A DNA stretch of 64,000 nt from CAIWHR01 sp963846855 (lineage in GTDB: Bacteria; Pseudomonadota; Gammaproteobacteria; Burkholderiales; Casimicrobiaceae): assembly GCA_963846855.1 (NCBI GenBank), contig CAWJXK010000004.1:434001-498000 (forward strand), written 5' to 3'. The notes beneath the pieces were generated by a model, which worked only from the letters and a program-made list of their open reading frames with translations, had not been told where the DNA came from and did not search any database. The translations under genes were made by a program, and so were the position numbers. Position 1 is the first letter of the stretch; each line of letters starts with the position of its first letter. Of this stretch, positions 26,094 through 40,500 are shown in pieces.

Positions 26094-27350
26094 TCAGGAT
26101 CGCGCGAAATCGAACTCGACTTCGGGCGCGCGTCCGGCGACGAGGTCGGCGAGCGAGCGCCCGGACCCGCATGCCATCGTGAAGCCCAGCGTCCCGTGTC
26201 CCGTGTCGAGGAACAGGTTGCGATAGCGCGTGCGGCCGAGGCAGGGAACATTGGACGGGGTCGCCGGGCGCAGCCCGGCCCAGTAGGCGATCGAGCCGCG
26301 CTCGCCGGCATCGGGGAAGAGGTCGAACGTGCGTTTCGCCAGCGCTTCGCAGCGGACGGCATTGAGATCGGTGCCGTACCCGGACAGTTCCGCGGTTCCC
26401 GCGACGCGCAGGCGGTCGCCGAGGCGCGTCATCACGATCTTGGCGGCAATGTCGGTCAGCGATACGGTCGGGGCACCCCCATGCGCGCCGACGTCGATGG
26501 TGGCCGAGTATCCCTTGACCGGATAGATCGGGCAGTGCACGCCGAGCGGGCGCAGCAGCAGCGGGCTGTAACTCCCGAGCGCCAGCACATAGGCGTCGGC
26601 GGCGAGCGTCTCGCCGTGCCCGGCGCCATCGACGCAGCGAACGCCCGTGAGCGCGTCTCCCGCGTGCAGCAGCGCGTCGACCGTCACCCCATAACGGAAC
26701 GCGACACCCCGGTCGGCCGCGCGCGCCGCCAGCGCCTGAGTGAACCGGTGCGCGTCGCCGGATTCGTCGGACGCCGTGTAAATGCCCCCCGCGAGCCGGT
26801 CGCGGCATTGCGCGAGCGCCGGCTCGATCGCGACGCATTGATCGGACGAGGCGATCGCGCGGTCGATGCCGACTTCGCGCATCATCGCCGCACCTTCGAC
26901 GGCGCGATCGAATTCGCTCGCCTCGGTGTAGATCTGCAGGATTCCGCGCGTGTTGCGGTCGTACTCGATCCCGGTGGCCGCGCACAGCGCGCGCAGGCAG
27001 TCACGCGAGTAGAGCGCCAGGTTGAGGCACTGGATCGTGTTGCGGCGCGTGCGGTGCGGCAGGCATTCGCGCAGGAACGAAAGCCCCCACAGCCACTGGC
27101 GCGGATCGGCGCGCAGACGGAAGAGCAGCGGCGCATCCTCGCGACCCAGCCACTTCAGGATCGTGCGCGGCGCGTCGGGATTCGCCCACGGCTCGGCGTG
27201 CGACGCCGAAATCTGCCCGCCGTTGGCGAACGAGGTCTCGAGCCCGGCACCGGGTTGCCGGTCGACGACGGTCACCTCGTGACCGTCGGCCGCGAGATAC
27301 CATGCCGCGGCGACGCCGACGACGCCGGCGCCCAGCACGACGATGCGCAT
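26094..27350 (-). CDS. dadA: D-amino acid dehydrogenase small subunit-like FAD oxidoreductase
   Basis: A 418-residue DAO-family flavoprotein. MRIVVLGAGVVGVAAAWYLA is the FAD-binding Rossmann start. ETSFANGGQISASHAEPWANP and LFLDTGHGTLGFTMACGSGR are strongly DadA-like. Such enzymes oxidise D-alanine and other D-amino acids to 2-oxoacids and pass electrons to the quinone pool. The ATG at 27350 is only 2 nt past the gcvP stop, so the gene belongs to the glycine-riboswitch operon. Because of that position, glycine or sarcosine oxidation is a possible alternative role. dacA and dat lie downstream. A reading frame running upstream through gcvP is an open alternative frame and not a fusion. Confidence 0.87.
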   Translation of the reverse strand: MRIVVLGAGVVGVAAAWYLAADGHEVTVVDRQPGAGLETSFANGGQISASHAEPWANPDAPRTILKWLGREDAPLLFRLRADPRQWLWGLSFLRECLPHRTRRNTIQCLNLALYSRDCLRALCAATGIEYDRNTRGILQIYTEASEFDRAVEGAAMMREVGIDRAIASSDQCVAIEPALAQCRDRLAGGIYTASDESGDAHRFTQALAARAADRGVAFRYGVTVDALLHAGDALTGVRCVDGAGHGETLAADAYVLALGSYSPLLLRPLGVHCPIYPVKGYSATIDVGAHGGAPTVSLTDIAAKIVMTRLGDRLRVAGTAELSGYGTDLNAVRCEALAKRTFDLFPDAGERGSIAYWAGLRPATPSNVPCLGRTRYRNLFLDTGHGTLGFTMACGSGRSLADLVAGRAPEVEFDFARS

Positions 27351-27352
27351 CG

Positions 27353-30284
<2,932 letters not shown>

Positions 30285-30335
30285 GTTCAGGCTCGGAGGG
30301 GTTCGCGGCGACGCCGCCGCGAAGGCGGCAATGCC

Positions 30336-30719
30336 TCAGGCGTCGCCGATCACGGCCTCGTACGCCTTCGCGTCGAGGAGCTTCGCGAATGCGGCCGGAT
30401 CGCTTGGCTTCAATCGGAAGAACCAGGCCGCGTAGGCGTCCTTGTTGGCGTCCTCGGGCGTTCCGGTGAGCGCGTCGTTGACGGCGACCACCTCGCCTGA
30501 GAGCGGCGAGTAGACGTCCGAGGCTGCCTTCACCGATTCGACGACCGCGCAGGCCTCCTCGGCGGCGACGCTGCGACCGACGGCAGGCAGCTCGATGTAG
30601 ACGAGATCGCCCAGTGCGGCCTGCGCGTGGTCGGTGATGCCGACTGTCACGGTGCCGTCGCTCTCGGCGCGCGCCCATTCGTGGTCGGCGGTATACCTCA
30701 GGTTTGCGGGAACGTTCAT
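30336..30719 (-). CDS. gcvH: glycine cleavage system H protein
   Basis: A 127-residue lipoyl carrier protein that shuttles the aminomethyl intermediate between GcvP, GcvT and the L protein. It opens with the family LRYTADHEWARAE, followed by GITDHAQAALGDLVYIELP. Lys64 in AVVESVKAASDVYSPLSGEV is the lipoylation site. The C-terminal AYAAWFFRLKPSDPAAF is typical. It lies between gcvT and gcvP in the operon. Lipoate would be attached by LipB and LipA, encoded about 10 kb away. Confidence 0.97.
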   Translation of the reverse strand: MNVPANLRYTADHEWARAESDGTVTVGITDHAQAALGDLVYIELPAVGRSVAAEEACAVVESVKAASDVYSPLSGEVVAVNDALTGTPEDANKDAYAAWFFRLKPSDPAAFAKLLDAKAYEAVIGDA

Positions 30720-30784
30720 GCGGAGGGCTCCAATGGGTCAGCGGGTTCGGAAATGGAACAAAGGTCGAAAGCGGAAGCGGTGCC

Positions 30785-31870
<1,086 letters not shown>

Positions 31871-31889
31871 GGGCAACTCCCGACAGACG

Positions 31890-31921
31890 AAAAAAGGGCG
31901 AAGCGGTATTCCGCCTCGCCC
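31890..31921 (-). terminator. intrinsic terminator in the glycine riboswitch expression platform
   Basis: On the minus strand an 11-bp stem (GGGCGAGGCGG pairing with CCGCTTCGCCC, one G-U) with a four-base loop is followed at once by six U residues. It lies between the second aptamer and the gcvT ribosome site. The flanking GACAGACG (31929-31922) and CGTCTGTC (31889-31882) are fully complementary, so the aptamer's 3' end could compete with or extend this helix. Confidence 0.85.
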
Positions 31922-32135
31922 CGTCTGTCCTTTTTACCTGAGAGATTGCAGCGCGCCGTGAAGGCCGACGCCGGTGCCCCTTCGGTGGGCCGCCGCAGCG
32001 AAAACTCGGCCGCGCGGCCGCTCTCCAGATTCGAATTGCGTCCGGGCAGCCCTTTTTGCCTGAGCGATCGCGGGAGTTACGCCTTCGGCGGCGGCGGCGG
32101 CACCCGTGGGCGCCGGCGCCACTCTCTCCTGCGCG
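31918..32135 (-). ncRNA. tandem glycine riboswitch upstream of gcvT
   Basis: Two glycine aptamers in series on the minus strand. The upstream one starts with the GGAGAGAG stretch near 32130 and has GCCGAAGGCG, CTCAGGCAAAAAGG and GGACGCAA towards 32040. The second starts CTGGAGAGCGG at 32028, has CACCGAAGGGGC, and ends CTCTCAGGTAAAAAGGACAG near 31924. These conserved blocks and spacing are those of the known tandem glycine riboswitch. A terminator follows, so glycine binding should switch transcription of gcvT-gcvH-gcvP-dadA on. Confidence 0.93.
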
Positions 32136-32144
32136 GACGTTGCA

Positions 32145-32173
32145 AGGTTACCGGCGCGCCCCGTCGGTGTCAA
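32145..32173 (-). promoter_or_regulatory. sigma70-type promoter of the gcv operon
   Basis: On the minus strand a perfect TTGACA (32173-32168) is separated by exactly 17 nt from TAACCT (32150-32145), a good -10. Transcription would begin near 32138, just ahead of the first glycine aptamer. Position, spacing and base match make it a convincing promoter. Confidence 0.75.
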
Positions 32174-32192
32174 AGCGCGGCGCGCCGTTTCC

Positions 32193-32233
32193 AGGGCCTG
32201 TTCGCGCTATATCCGCAAGTGCGAACAGGCCCT
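32193..32233. repeat. perfect 13-bp inverted repeat between cytochrome c and the gcv promoter
   Basis: AGGGCCTGTTCGC at 32193-32205 is exactly matched by GCGAACAGGCCCT at 32221-32233, with a 15-nt loop. It begins 4 nt past the cytochrome c stop and ends 20 nt before the gcv -35 box. It could be a factor-independent terminator lacking a U-run, or a palindromic operator. Confidence 0.65.
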
Positions 32234-32236
32234 AGC

Positions 32237-32566
32237 TTATTTCTTGAGCGTCAGGATCCAGCCGACCAGTGCCTTGATGTCGGCGTCGGGGGTGGTCGCG
32301 TTCGGCGGCATCGGCACCGGTCCCCAGACGCCCGAGCCGCCGGCCTTGACCTTGGCCTCGAGCTTGGCCGCGGCGCCCGCGTCACCCTTGTACTTGGCGG
32401 CGACATCGGCGTACGAGGGGCCGACGACCTTCTTGTCGACCGCGTGGCAGGCGGCGCAGCCGTCCTTCTTCATCATGGCTTCGGCGGCCGCTTTGTCGAG
32501 CGCGGCATGGGCAGTGCCGGCAAGCGCGAGGCCGGCGGCGGCGAGAGTGGCAACGGCGAATTTCAT
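32237..32566 (-). CDS. small periplasmic c-type cytochrome (c551/c5-like)
   Basis: A 109-residue monohaem cytochrome c. The signal peptide (residues 1-21) ends AHA. The haem-binding motif is C37-A-A-C40-H41, and the distal methionine is probably Met86 in GPVPMPPN. Size and motif spacing fit the c551-type soluble electron carriers of respiratory chains. The gene lies just downstream of the thioredoxin-domain gene, and the gcv promoter lies beyond its stop. Its redox partners are not encoded in the window. Confidence 0.9.
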   Translation of the reverse strand: MKFAVATLAAAGLALAGTAHAALDKAAAEAMMKKDGCAACHAVDKKVVGPSYADVAAKYKGDAGAAAKLEAKVKAGGSGVWGPVPMPPNATTPDADIKALVGWILTLKK

Positions 32567-32685
32567 GGGAGCTCCGGTTTCGAGAGTGAGTGCGGCGTTG
32601 GGGGAAGTGCGGCAACCGGGCCGGATTTTACCGGAACCCGGATCCGCCGGCCCTCGGAGTCCGCGAATGCCGCCCCGGCGCCGCG

Positions 32686-34725
<2,040 letters not shown>

Positions 34726-34758
34726 CGCGTTACGCGCCGCGCCTGCCGCGCGTTTGCG

Positions 34759-36405
34759 TCAGCCCGTCGACTCGTCGAAGGCAACGCGCTCGAAGTCGGC
34801 GCCGCGTTGGAGGAGGCGCGTGAGGCGGTACCGGCGCTCCGGCCCGACTTCGATCGAACGCAGCACGCGGCTCGGATTGAACGTGCGCGAGGGCAACAGC
34901 AGACTGGGCTTTTCCTCCGCCGTCTCGGCGAGCAGCAGCCCCGCGATCGGCGCATCCTCGGCCATCGACGTCGTGAGGGGCCGCAGCGCAACCACGTGCG
35001 GCACACCGGGCCACAGCTTGAGCGACAGGGCGAGCTCGCCGTGCGCGTCCTGCGCGACGCGGGTCACGCTCCCGACGCGCACGCGATCGTCGTCGCGCAC
35101 GGTGGCGAGCTGCTCCAGCTGCCACCGGTGCGTGCCCGGCGACGTGCGTACGAGGCTCGCCTCGCGCCAGTCGTAGCGGCCGCTCCAGCTCTCCCACGCG
35201 TAGGTGCGCTCGGCGTCTTCCTTGCCGCGGTCGTAGTCGGTGAGGGGTCCCAGCGTCTGCAGCACCTGCGCGCCCTGGAACGACATTCGCCCGAGCGGAT
35301 CCTTGCGGTCGAACGTGCGTCCGCCGATCCGGAAATACGCGCCGGTGATGCCGCCGCCGCAAAGCTCGATGGTCGTCTTCGCGGCCCCGTCGTGCTTGCG
35401 CTCGATGTGGTCCCAGCGGTGGTCGAGGTGCGCGAGCAGCGTCGTGCACTGCTCGACGCTGCAGTCATGCCCGAGCTGCAGCTCCGCGGGATTCGCGCCG
35501 CTCTGCAGCCGCTTCAGGCGCCCGCGCACGCTGGTGGCAAGCTTGGCCGGATAGCCGAAGCGCAGCGACGCATGGGGCTGCGCCGGCGCCGAGGCTGCGA
35601 GCACCGCGCCCGACGCCGCGTCGAGGTCGATCAGGAGCAGGGGGCCCTCATTCTCGCGCTGCTGCGCATACGGGAAGATCTTGCGCGACCAGAACCCCAG
35701 CCAGCGGTCGGTGAGCTCGATCTGCTTCACCGACATCGCGGACAGATCGGCGAGTCCCAGCAGCAGCGCGTGGCTGTACGTCGAGTAGCACGAGATCCCG
35801 ATCGCGTTGGGCATGAGATCGTCGGACACGGCCGCCACCGCGCATTCGAGGATTTCGGCCAGCCGGTAATACGCGTGGAGCTCCTGCCACAGCGTGGGCG
35901 GCGGAACGCGACGGGCGAGCCCGTGCACCAGCAGGAGCTGCTTGCCGACGAAGAGTCCGCGTTGGAGGAGCTTCGCCTTCACGCCGGACAGCTGCGGATC
36001 GCCTTCGAGCAGCGGCTTCAGGCAACTGGAATACTGCTCCCACAGCGCCGACCACAGCGCGATCGCCTGGTCGGCCGCCTCGAGCTCGCGGTCGACCGCG
36101 GGCTGCGGCTTGCCGGCATAACGCCGGGCGAGCTCCGTGTGCAGGTGCGCGACCTGCTCGCGCAGAACCTCGGCCAGCGTCGCGCGTTCGCGCGGCGCGA
36201 ACTCCGCCGCCGACAGCGCCTTCAACTGACCCTGGACGGCCTCGTAGACCTGGGCAACGTTGGTCAGCGGAAGCGCGTTGGCCCAGCGCTTCGCGCCGTC
36301 GAGATCGGCGAAAGCGAGCCGCGGCGCGCCGCTATCGGCCGATTCCGCGCTCGCGATGTCAGGGGAGGTCGAGTCGTTCATGGCGGCGAGCGGCGGGTTC
36401 AGCAT
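34759..36405 (-). CDS. conserved betaproteobacterial-type hypothetical protein
   Basis: A 548-residue protein with no confidently recognised family. The N-terminal 300 residues are helical (for example YEAVQGQLKALSAAEFAPRE and LWQELHAYYRLAEILECAV). The C-terminal part is beta-rich with GITGAYFRIGGRTFDRKDPL and DRVRVGSVTRVAQDAHGELA, which loosely recalls PilZ-type cyclic-di-GMP receptors, but I cannot see their RxxxR and D/NxSxxG motifs. The ATG at 36405 overlaps the HIT gene stop by 7 nt; an ATG at 36381 is an alternative. Overlap with hit and proximity to the YyaL-like gene suggest a three-gene operon. Function unknown. Confidence 0.75.
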   Translation of the reverse strand: MLNPPLAAMNDSTSPDIASAESADSGAPRLAFADLDGAKRWANALPLTNVAQVYEAVQGQLKALSAAEFAPRERATLAEVLREQVAHLHTELARRYAGKPQPAVDRELEAADQAIALWSALWEQYSSCLKPLLEGDPQLSGVKAKLLQRGLFVGKQLLLVHGLARRVPPPTLWQELHAYYRLAEILECAVAAVSDDLMPNAIGISCYSTYSHALLLGLADLSAMSVKQIELTDRWLGFWSRKIFPYAQQRENEGPLLLIDLDAASGAVLAASAPAQPHASLRFGYPAKLATSVRGRLKRLQSGANPAELQLGHDCSVEQCTTLLAHLDHRWDHIERKHDGAAKTTIELCGGGITGAYFRIGGRTFDRKDPLGRMSFQGAQVLQTLGPLTDYDRGKEDAERTYAWESWSGRYDWREASLVRTSPGTHRWQLEQLATVRDDDRVRVGSVTRVAQDAHGELALSLKLWPGVPHVVALRPLTTSMAEDAPIAGLLLAETAEEKPSLLLPSRTFNPSRVLRSIEVGPERRYRLTRLLQRGADFERVAFDESTG

Positions 36406-36821
36406 CCCGGTCCCAGTACGGCCGCCAGGTCGGCGGCAAGCCCGGCGGCAAGCGCGGGCGCTGCAGCGGAGCGCGGCGCCTCGCGCTGGCGCGCGCCCCA
36501 GACCGGCTGCGGATAGTGCGAATCATCGGCGAATCGCGCGATCACGTGCCAATGCACGTGCGGCGTGAGATTTCCGAGCGAGGCGAGGTTCATCTTCAAA
36601 GGCGAGAGCCGCGAGCGCAATGCGCGCTCGACCGCGAAGGTGACCCGCATCAGGTGGTCCCGGTCCGTGGCGTCGAGGTCGGTCATCTCGCGAACGTGCG
36701 CATTCCAGATCACCCTGCAAAATCCCCTGAACGGCTCGTCTGCCAGCACGACCCGGCAGCGGGCGTCGCCCCAGAGCCTTTGTCCGCCCTCCCCGTCGCA
36801 GTACACGCATCCCGTTGTCAT
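36399..36821 (-). CDS. HIT-family nucleotide-binding hydrolase
   Basis: A 140-residue histidine-triad protein. CVYCDGEGGQRLW resembles the zinc-type N-terminus. MTDLDATDRDHLMRVTFAVE follows, and the H88-V-H90-W-H92-V triad lies in NLTPHVHWHVIARF. HIT proteins hydrolyse adenylylated amines, dinucleoside polyphosphates or related AMP derivatives. It is the first gene of a minus-strand set with the hypothetical and YyaL-like genes. The ATG at 36821 fits the family length, whereas an earlier start would add a Pro/Arg-rich extension. Confidence 0.9.
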   Translation of the reverse strand: MTTGCVYCDGEGGQRLWGDARCRVVLADEPFRGFCRVIWNAHVREMTDLDATDRDHLMRVTFAVERALRSRLSPLKMNLASLGNLTPHVHWHVIARFADDSHYPQPVWGARQREAPRSAAAPALAAGLAADLAAVLGPGC

Positions 36822-37212
36822 GGAATTGTTCGGGGGCGGTGGTCCCCGGCGGCTCCAGCGGCCAACCGCCCGATGCATGCCGCCGCGATCCCGGTTTTAT
36901 AGCACAAACCCGCAGGGGCCCCCTGACCGCGCGGCGCCTCCGATGCGCCGGATGGCCGGCCGCAAACGTGAATATTCGGCAATCCGGCTGCCGAATCCTC
37001 GCTCGCGGGTTCGCATTCACCCCGGCTATGGTGGCGTCAAGGCCCCGCGGGATCGCCGCAAGGCGTCGCCCACGGGCCGGCAGAATCGCAGCGCGAGCCT
37101 CTTGCCTCCACCCCGCGCGGCGCGCCCGGCTACCTGGCCGGCCGCTGCCGCGGGGCGTTTTCGGAGCATGGGTCGTGCCTTTTGCAGCCGCTGCGATGAA
37201 AGGATAAACGCC
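36822..37212. other. 391-bp divergent intergenic region with a palindrome
   Basis: This lies between the HIT gene (minus) and the one-TM protein (plus). I see no convincing gene. It holds an 8-bp inverted repeat, ATTCGGCA (36974-36981) and TGCCGAAT (36989-36996), in a relatively AT-rich patch. It may be an operator for one of the divergent genes. No clear sigma70 promoter was found. Confidence 0.4.
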
Positions 37213-37518
37213 ATGAGCCCTCTGACCACCGCCGCCGAATCCGACGCTCTGCGCGCCCGCGCCGCGCCGTCGCTCCGCGCGCGCCTTGCCTACGGCGCGT
37301 CACGGCTGCCCCTGGTCGCCGTCGTGGCCGTCGCCGGATTTCTCGCCCTCGACATCGGCGCGCCGTGGCTGCTGTTCGACTCGCCGCCGTCGCCGTACGA
37401 GGCCGTCGCGCTGAATTCGCTTTGCCGCAATGCGACGGGCACGAAGGCTGCCTGCCGCGCCGCGGATCCGGCGCGCGCGATCGCGCCACCCGGCACGCTG
37501 CGGAGCCGCCTCAGATAG
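37213..37518 (+). CDS. single-transmembrane hypothetical protein
   Basis: A 101-residue product with one strong helix at about residues 32-55 (RLPLVAVVAVAGFLALDIG) flanked by an Arg/Ala-rich N-terminus. The outward segment has PWLLFDSPPSPYEAVALNSL and two Cys (NSLCRNATGTKAACRAAD) that could form a disulfide in the periplasm. A ribosome site AAGGAT sits 9 nt before the ATG. No family is recognised. It converges with the FAD/Fe-S oxidoreductase, 16 nt from its stop. Coding is likely but not certain. Confidence 0.55.
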   Translation: MSPLTTAAESDALRARAAPSLRARLAYGASRLPLVAVVAVAGFLALDIGAPWLLFDSPPSPYEAVALNSLCRNATGTKAACRAADPARAIAPPGTLRSRLR

Positions 37519-37534
37519 CGGCCGGGCGCCCGGG

Positions 37535-40500
37535 TCAGAGGAGGACGCGCTCGATGCCGCCGGCCCCGGCCTTGGCCACGTAATCGGCCATCCAGTTTTC
37601 GCCGAGCGTCCTCCGGGCGATCTCGACCACGATGTAATCGGCCGTCGTTCCGGCGTCGGCGTCGAACCGCGACAACCCCTGCAGGCACGATGGGCACGAC
37701 GTCAGGATCTTGACGTCACCGTCGAACCCGTCGGCGCGCAGCCGACCGGCGCCGCCGCGCATCTCCTCCTCCTTGCGAAAGCGCACCTGAGTCGAGACGT
37801 CGGGCCGCGACACTGCAAGCGTACCCGACTCGCCGCAGCAGCGCGCGTTTTGCGGAACGTCGGTCCCCATCAGCGAATTGACGACCGCGCCCGGCGCATA
37901 GGTCTTCATCGGCGTGTGGCAGGGATCGTGATACATGTAGCGCACGCCGGCGATGCCTTCGAGACGCACGCCCTTTTCCAGCAGGTATTCGTGGATGTCG
38001 AGCAGCCGGCAGCCGGGGAAGATCTTGTCGAACTCGTATTTCAGCAGCTGATCCATGCAGGTGCCGCACGACACGATGACGGTCCGGATGTCGAGGTAGT
38101 TGAGCGTGTTCGCGACCCGGTGGAACAGCACCCGGTTGGCCGTCGTGATCTCGCGCCCGCGCGCGTCGTCGCCGGCCGCCGTCTGCGGATAGCCGCAGCA
38201 AAGGTAGCCGGGAGGCAGCACCGTCTTCGCGCCGATGTCGAACAGCATCGCCTGCGTCGCGAGCCCGACCTGCGAGAACAGCCGCTCCGATCCGCAGCCG
38301 GGGAAATAGAAAACGGCGTCGGCGTCCTCGCCCGCCTTGCGCGGATCGCGGATGATAGGGACGATCGCGTCATCCTCGATGTCAAGCAGCGCGCGCGACG
38401 TGCGCTTCGGCAAGCCGCCCGGCATCGGCTTGTTGATGAAATGGATCACCTGCGCGCGCAGCCCCGGCCGGCCGACGGTCGCCGGCGGCCGCCGCGTCTG
38501 CGCGCCGGCGGCGCCCATGCGCCGCGCCACGAGGTGCGCGATGCGCTGCACGCGCGTGCCCCAGTCGACCAGCACGCGCTTCACGAGCTTGATCGTCGTC
38601 GGGTCCGTCGCCGACAGGAAGAACATCGTTGCCGCGGCCGCGGCGCTCGTGCGCTTCCTGCCGTGCTGGCGCAGGAAGTTGCGCATCGCGATCGAGACGT
38701 CGCCGAAGTCGATGTCGACCGGGCAGGGGCTCTTGCACTTGTGGCACACGGTGCAGTGGTCGGCGACGTCGGAGAATTCGTCGAAGTGACGCAGGCTCAC
38801 GCCGCGGCGCGTCTGCTCCTCGTAGAGGAATGCCTCGATCAGCAGCGACGTCGCGAGGATCTTGTTGCGCGGCGAGTAGAGGAGGTTCGCGCGCGGCACG
38901 TGCGTCGCGCACACCGGCTTGCACTTGCCGCAGCGCAGGCAGTCCTTGATCGAGTCGGCGACGCCGCCGATCTCGGAGGCCTCGAGGATCAGGCTCTCGT
39001 GGCCGATCAGCGCGAAGCTCGGCGTGTACGCGTCGTCCATTCCCGCGCCCGGCAGGAGCTTCCCGGCGTTGAACCGGCCTTCGGGATCGACGGTGCGCTT
39101 GTATTGCGCGAACGGCGCGATCTCCTCCGGCGTGAGGTAGGCGAGCTTGGTGATGCCGATGCCGTGCTCGCCCGAGATGACCCCGCCCAGGCGTCGCGCC
39201 AGCGCCATGATGCGCGCGACCGCAGCGTTCGCCTCCTGCAACATCGCGTAGTTGTCGGAATTCACCGGGATATTCGAATGCACGTTGCCGTCGCCCGCGT
39301 GCATGTGCAGCGCGACGAACACCCGGCTCTTCAGCACCTCGGCATGGATCGCCCTGCAGCGCGCGAGCAACGGCGCGAAGGCGAGGCCGTCGAAGATCTC
39401 CGCGAGCGGCGCCGCGAGCTCGCCCTTCCATGACACGACGACGCTGCGCTCCTGCAGCGCGGGAAAGGTCGCGTCGATCCGATCGAGGAGGTCCTGCCAG
39501 CGCGCGCGGACAGCGGCAACGAGCGCGCGCGCCTCGTCAACCTTCGCCTCCTGCTGCTCGCGCGACGGCTGCGATTCGTCGCCGGGACCCCACGCGTGGG
39601 CGAGCGCCGGCCCGGTGAGGAACGAGCGCAGCGCGTCGCAGAGCGAGAGCTTGTTGCGGATCGAGAGCTCGATGTTGATCCGCTCGACGCCGTCGGTGTA
39701 GTCGCCCAGCCGGTCGAGCGGGATGACGACGTCCTCGTTGATCTTGAACGCGTTGGTGTGGCGCGCGATCGCCGCGGTGCGCGCGCGATCGAGCCAGAAC
39801 TTGCGGCGGGCTTCCGCCGAGACCGCGACGAAGCCCTCCGCGCCGCGCAGGTTGGCGATGCGGATGACCTCCGCCGCGGCGGCGGCGACCGCGCTGTCCG
39901 ACTCGCCGACGATATCGCCGATCAGCACCATCTTGGGCCGGCCGTGCCGCGTCGCCTTCGTCGCGTACCCGACCGCCTTCACGTAACGCTCGTCCATGTG
40001 CTCCAGCCCGGCGAGCTGCACGCGCGCCTGCGGCGCCGCGGCGCAGAGACCATCCACGTAGCGCTTGATCTCGACGATCGCCGGTGTGGAGTCGCGCACC
40101 GCGCCGAAGAACTCCAGGCACACGGTGCGCACGGCCGGCGGCATCCGGTGCAGCACGAAGCGCGCGTTGACGATGAGCCCGTCGCAGCCCTCCTTCTGGA
40201 TGCCCGGCAGCCCCGCGAGGAATTTGTCGGTCACGTCCTTGCCGAGCCCTGCCTTGCGGAACTGCGCGCCGGGAATCGCGAGCGTCTCGCGGCGGATCAC
40301 GGTGCGGCCATCGTCGGCGAGTGTCGCGAGCTCGAACGTCGCAACCGCCGCATCGTGGATCTTGCCGAGGTTGTGATCGACGCGGGTCACCTCGAGCCAG
40401 CGCGCGTCCGGCGTCACCATCCGCCACGACACGAGGTTGTCGAGCGCGGTGCCCCAGAGCACCGCCTTCTTGCCGCCGGCGTTCATCGCGACGTTGCCGC

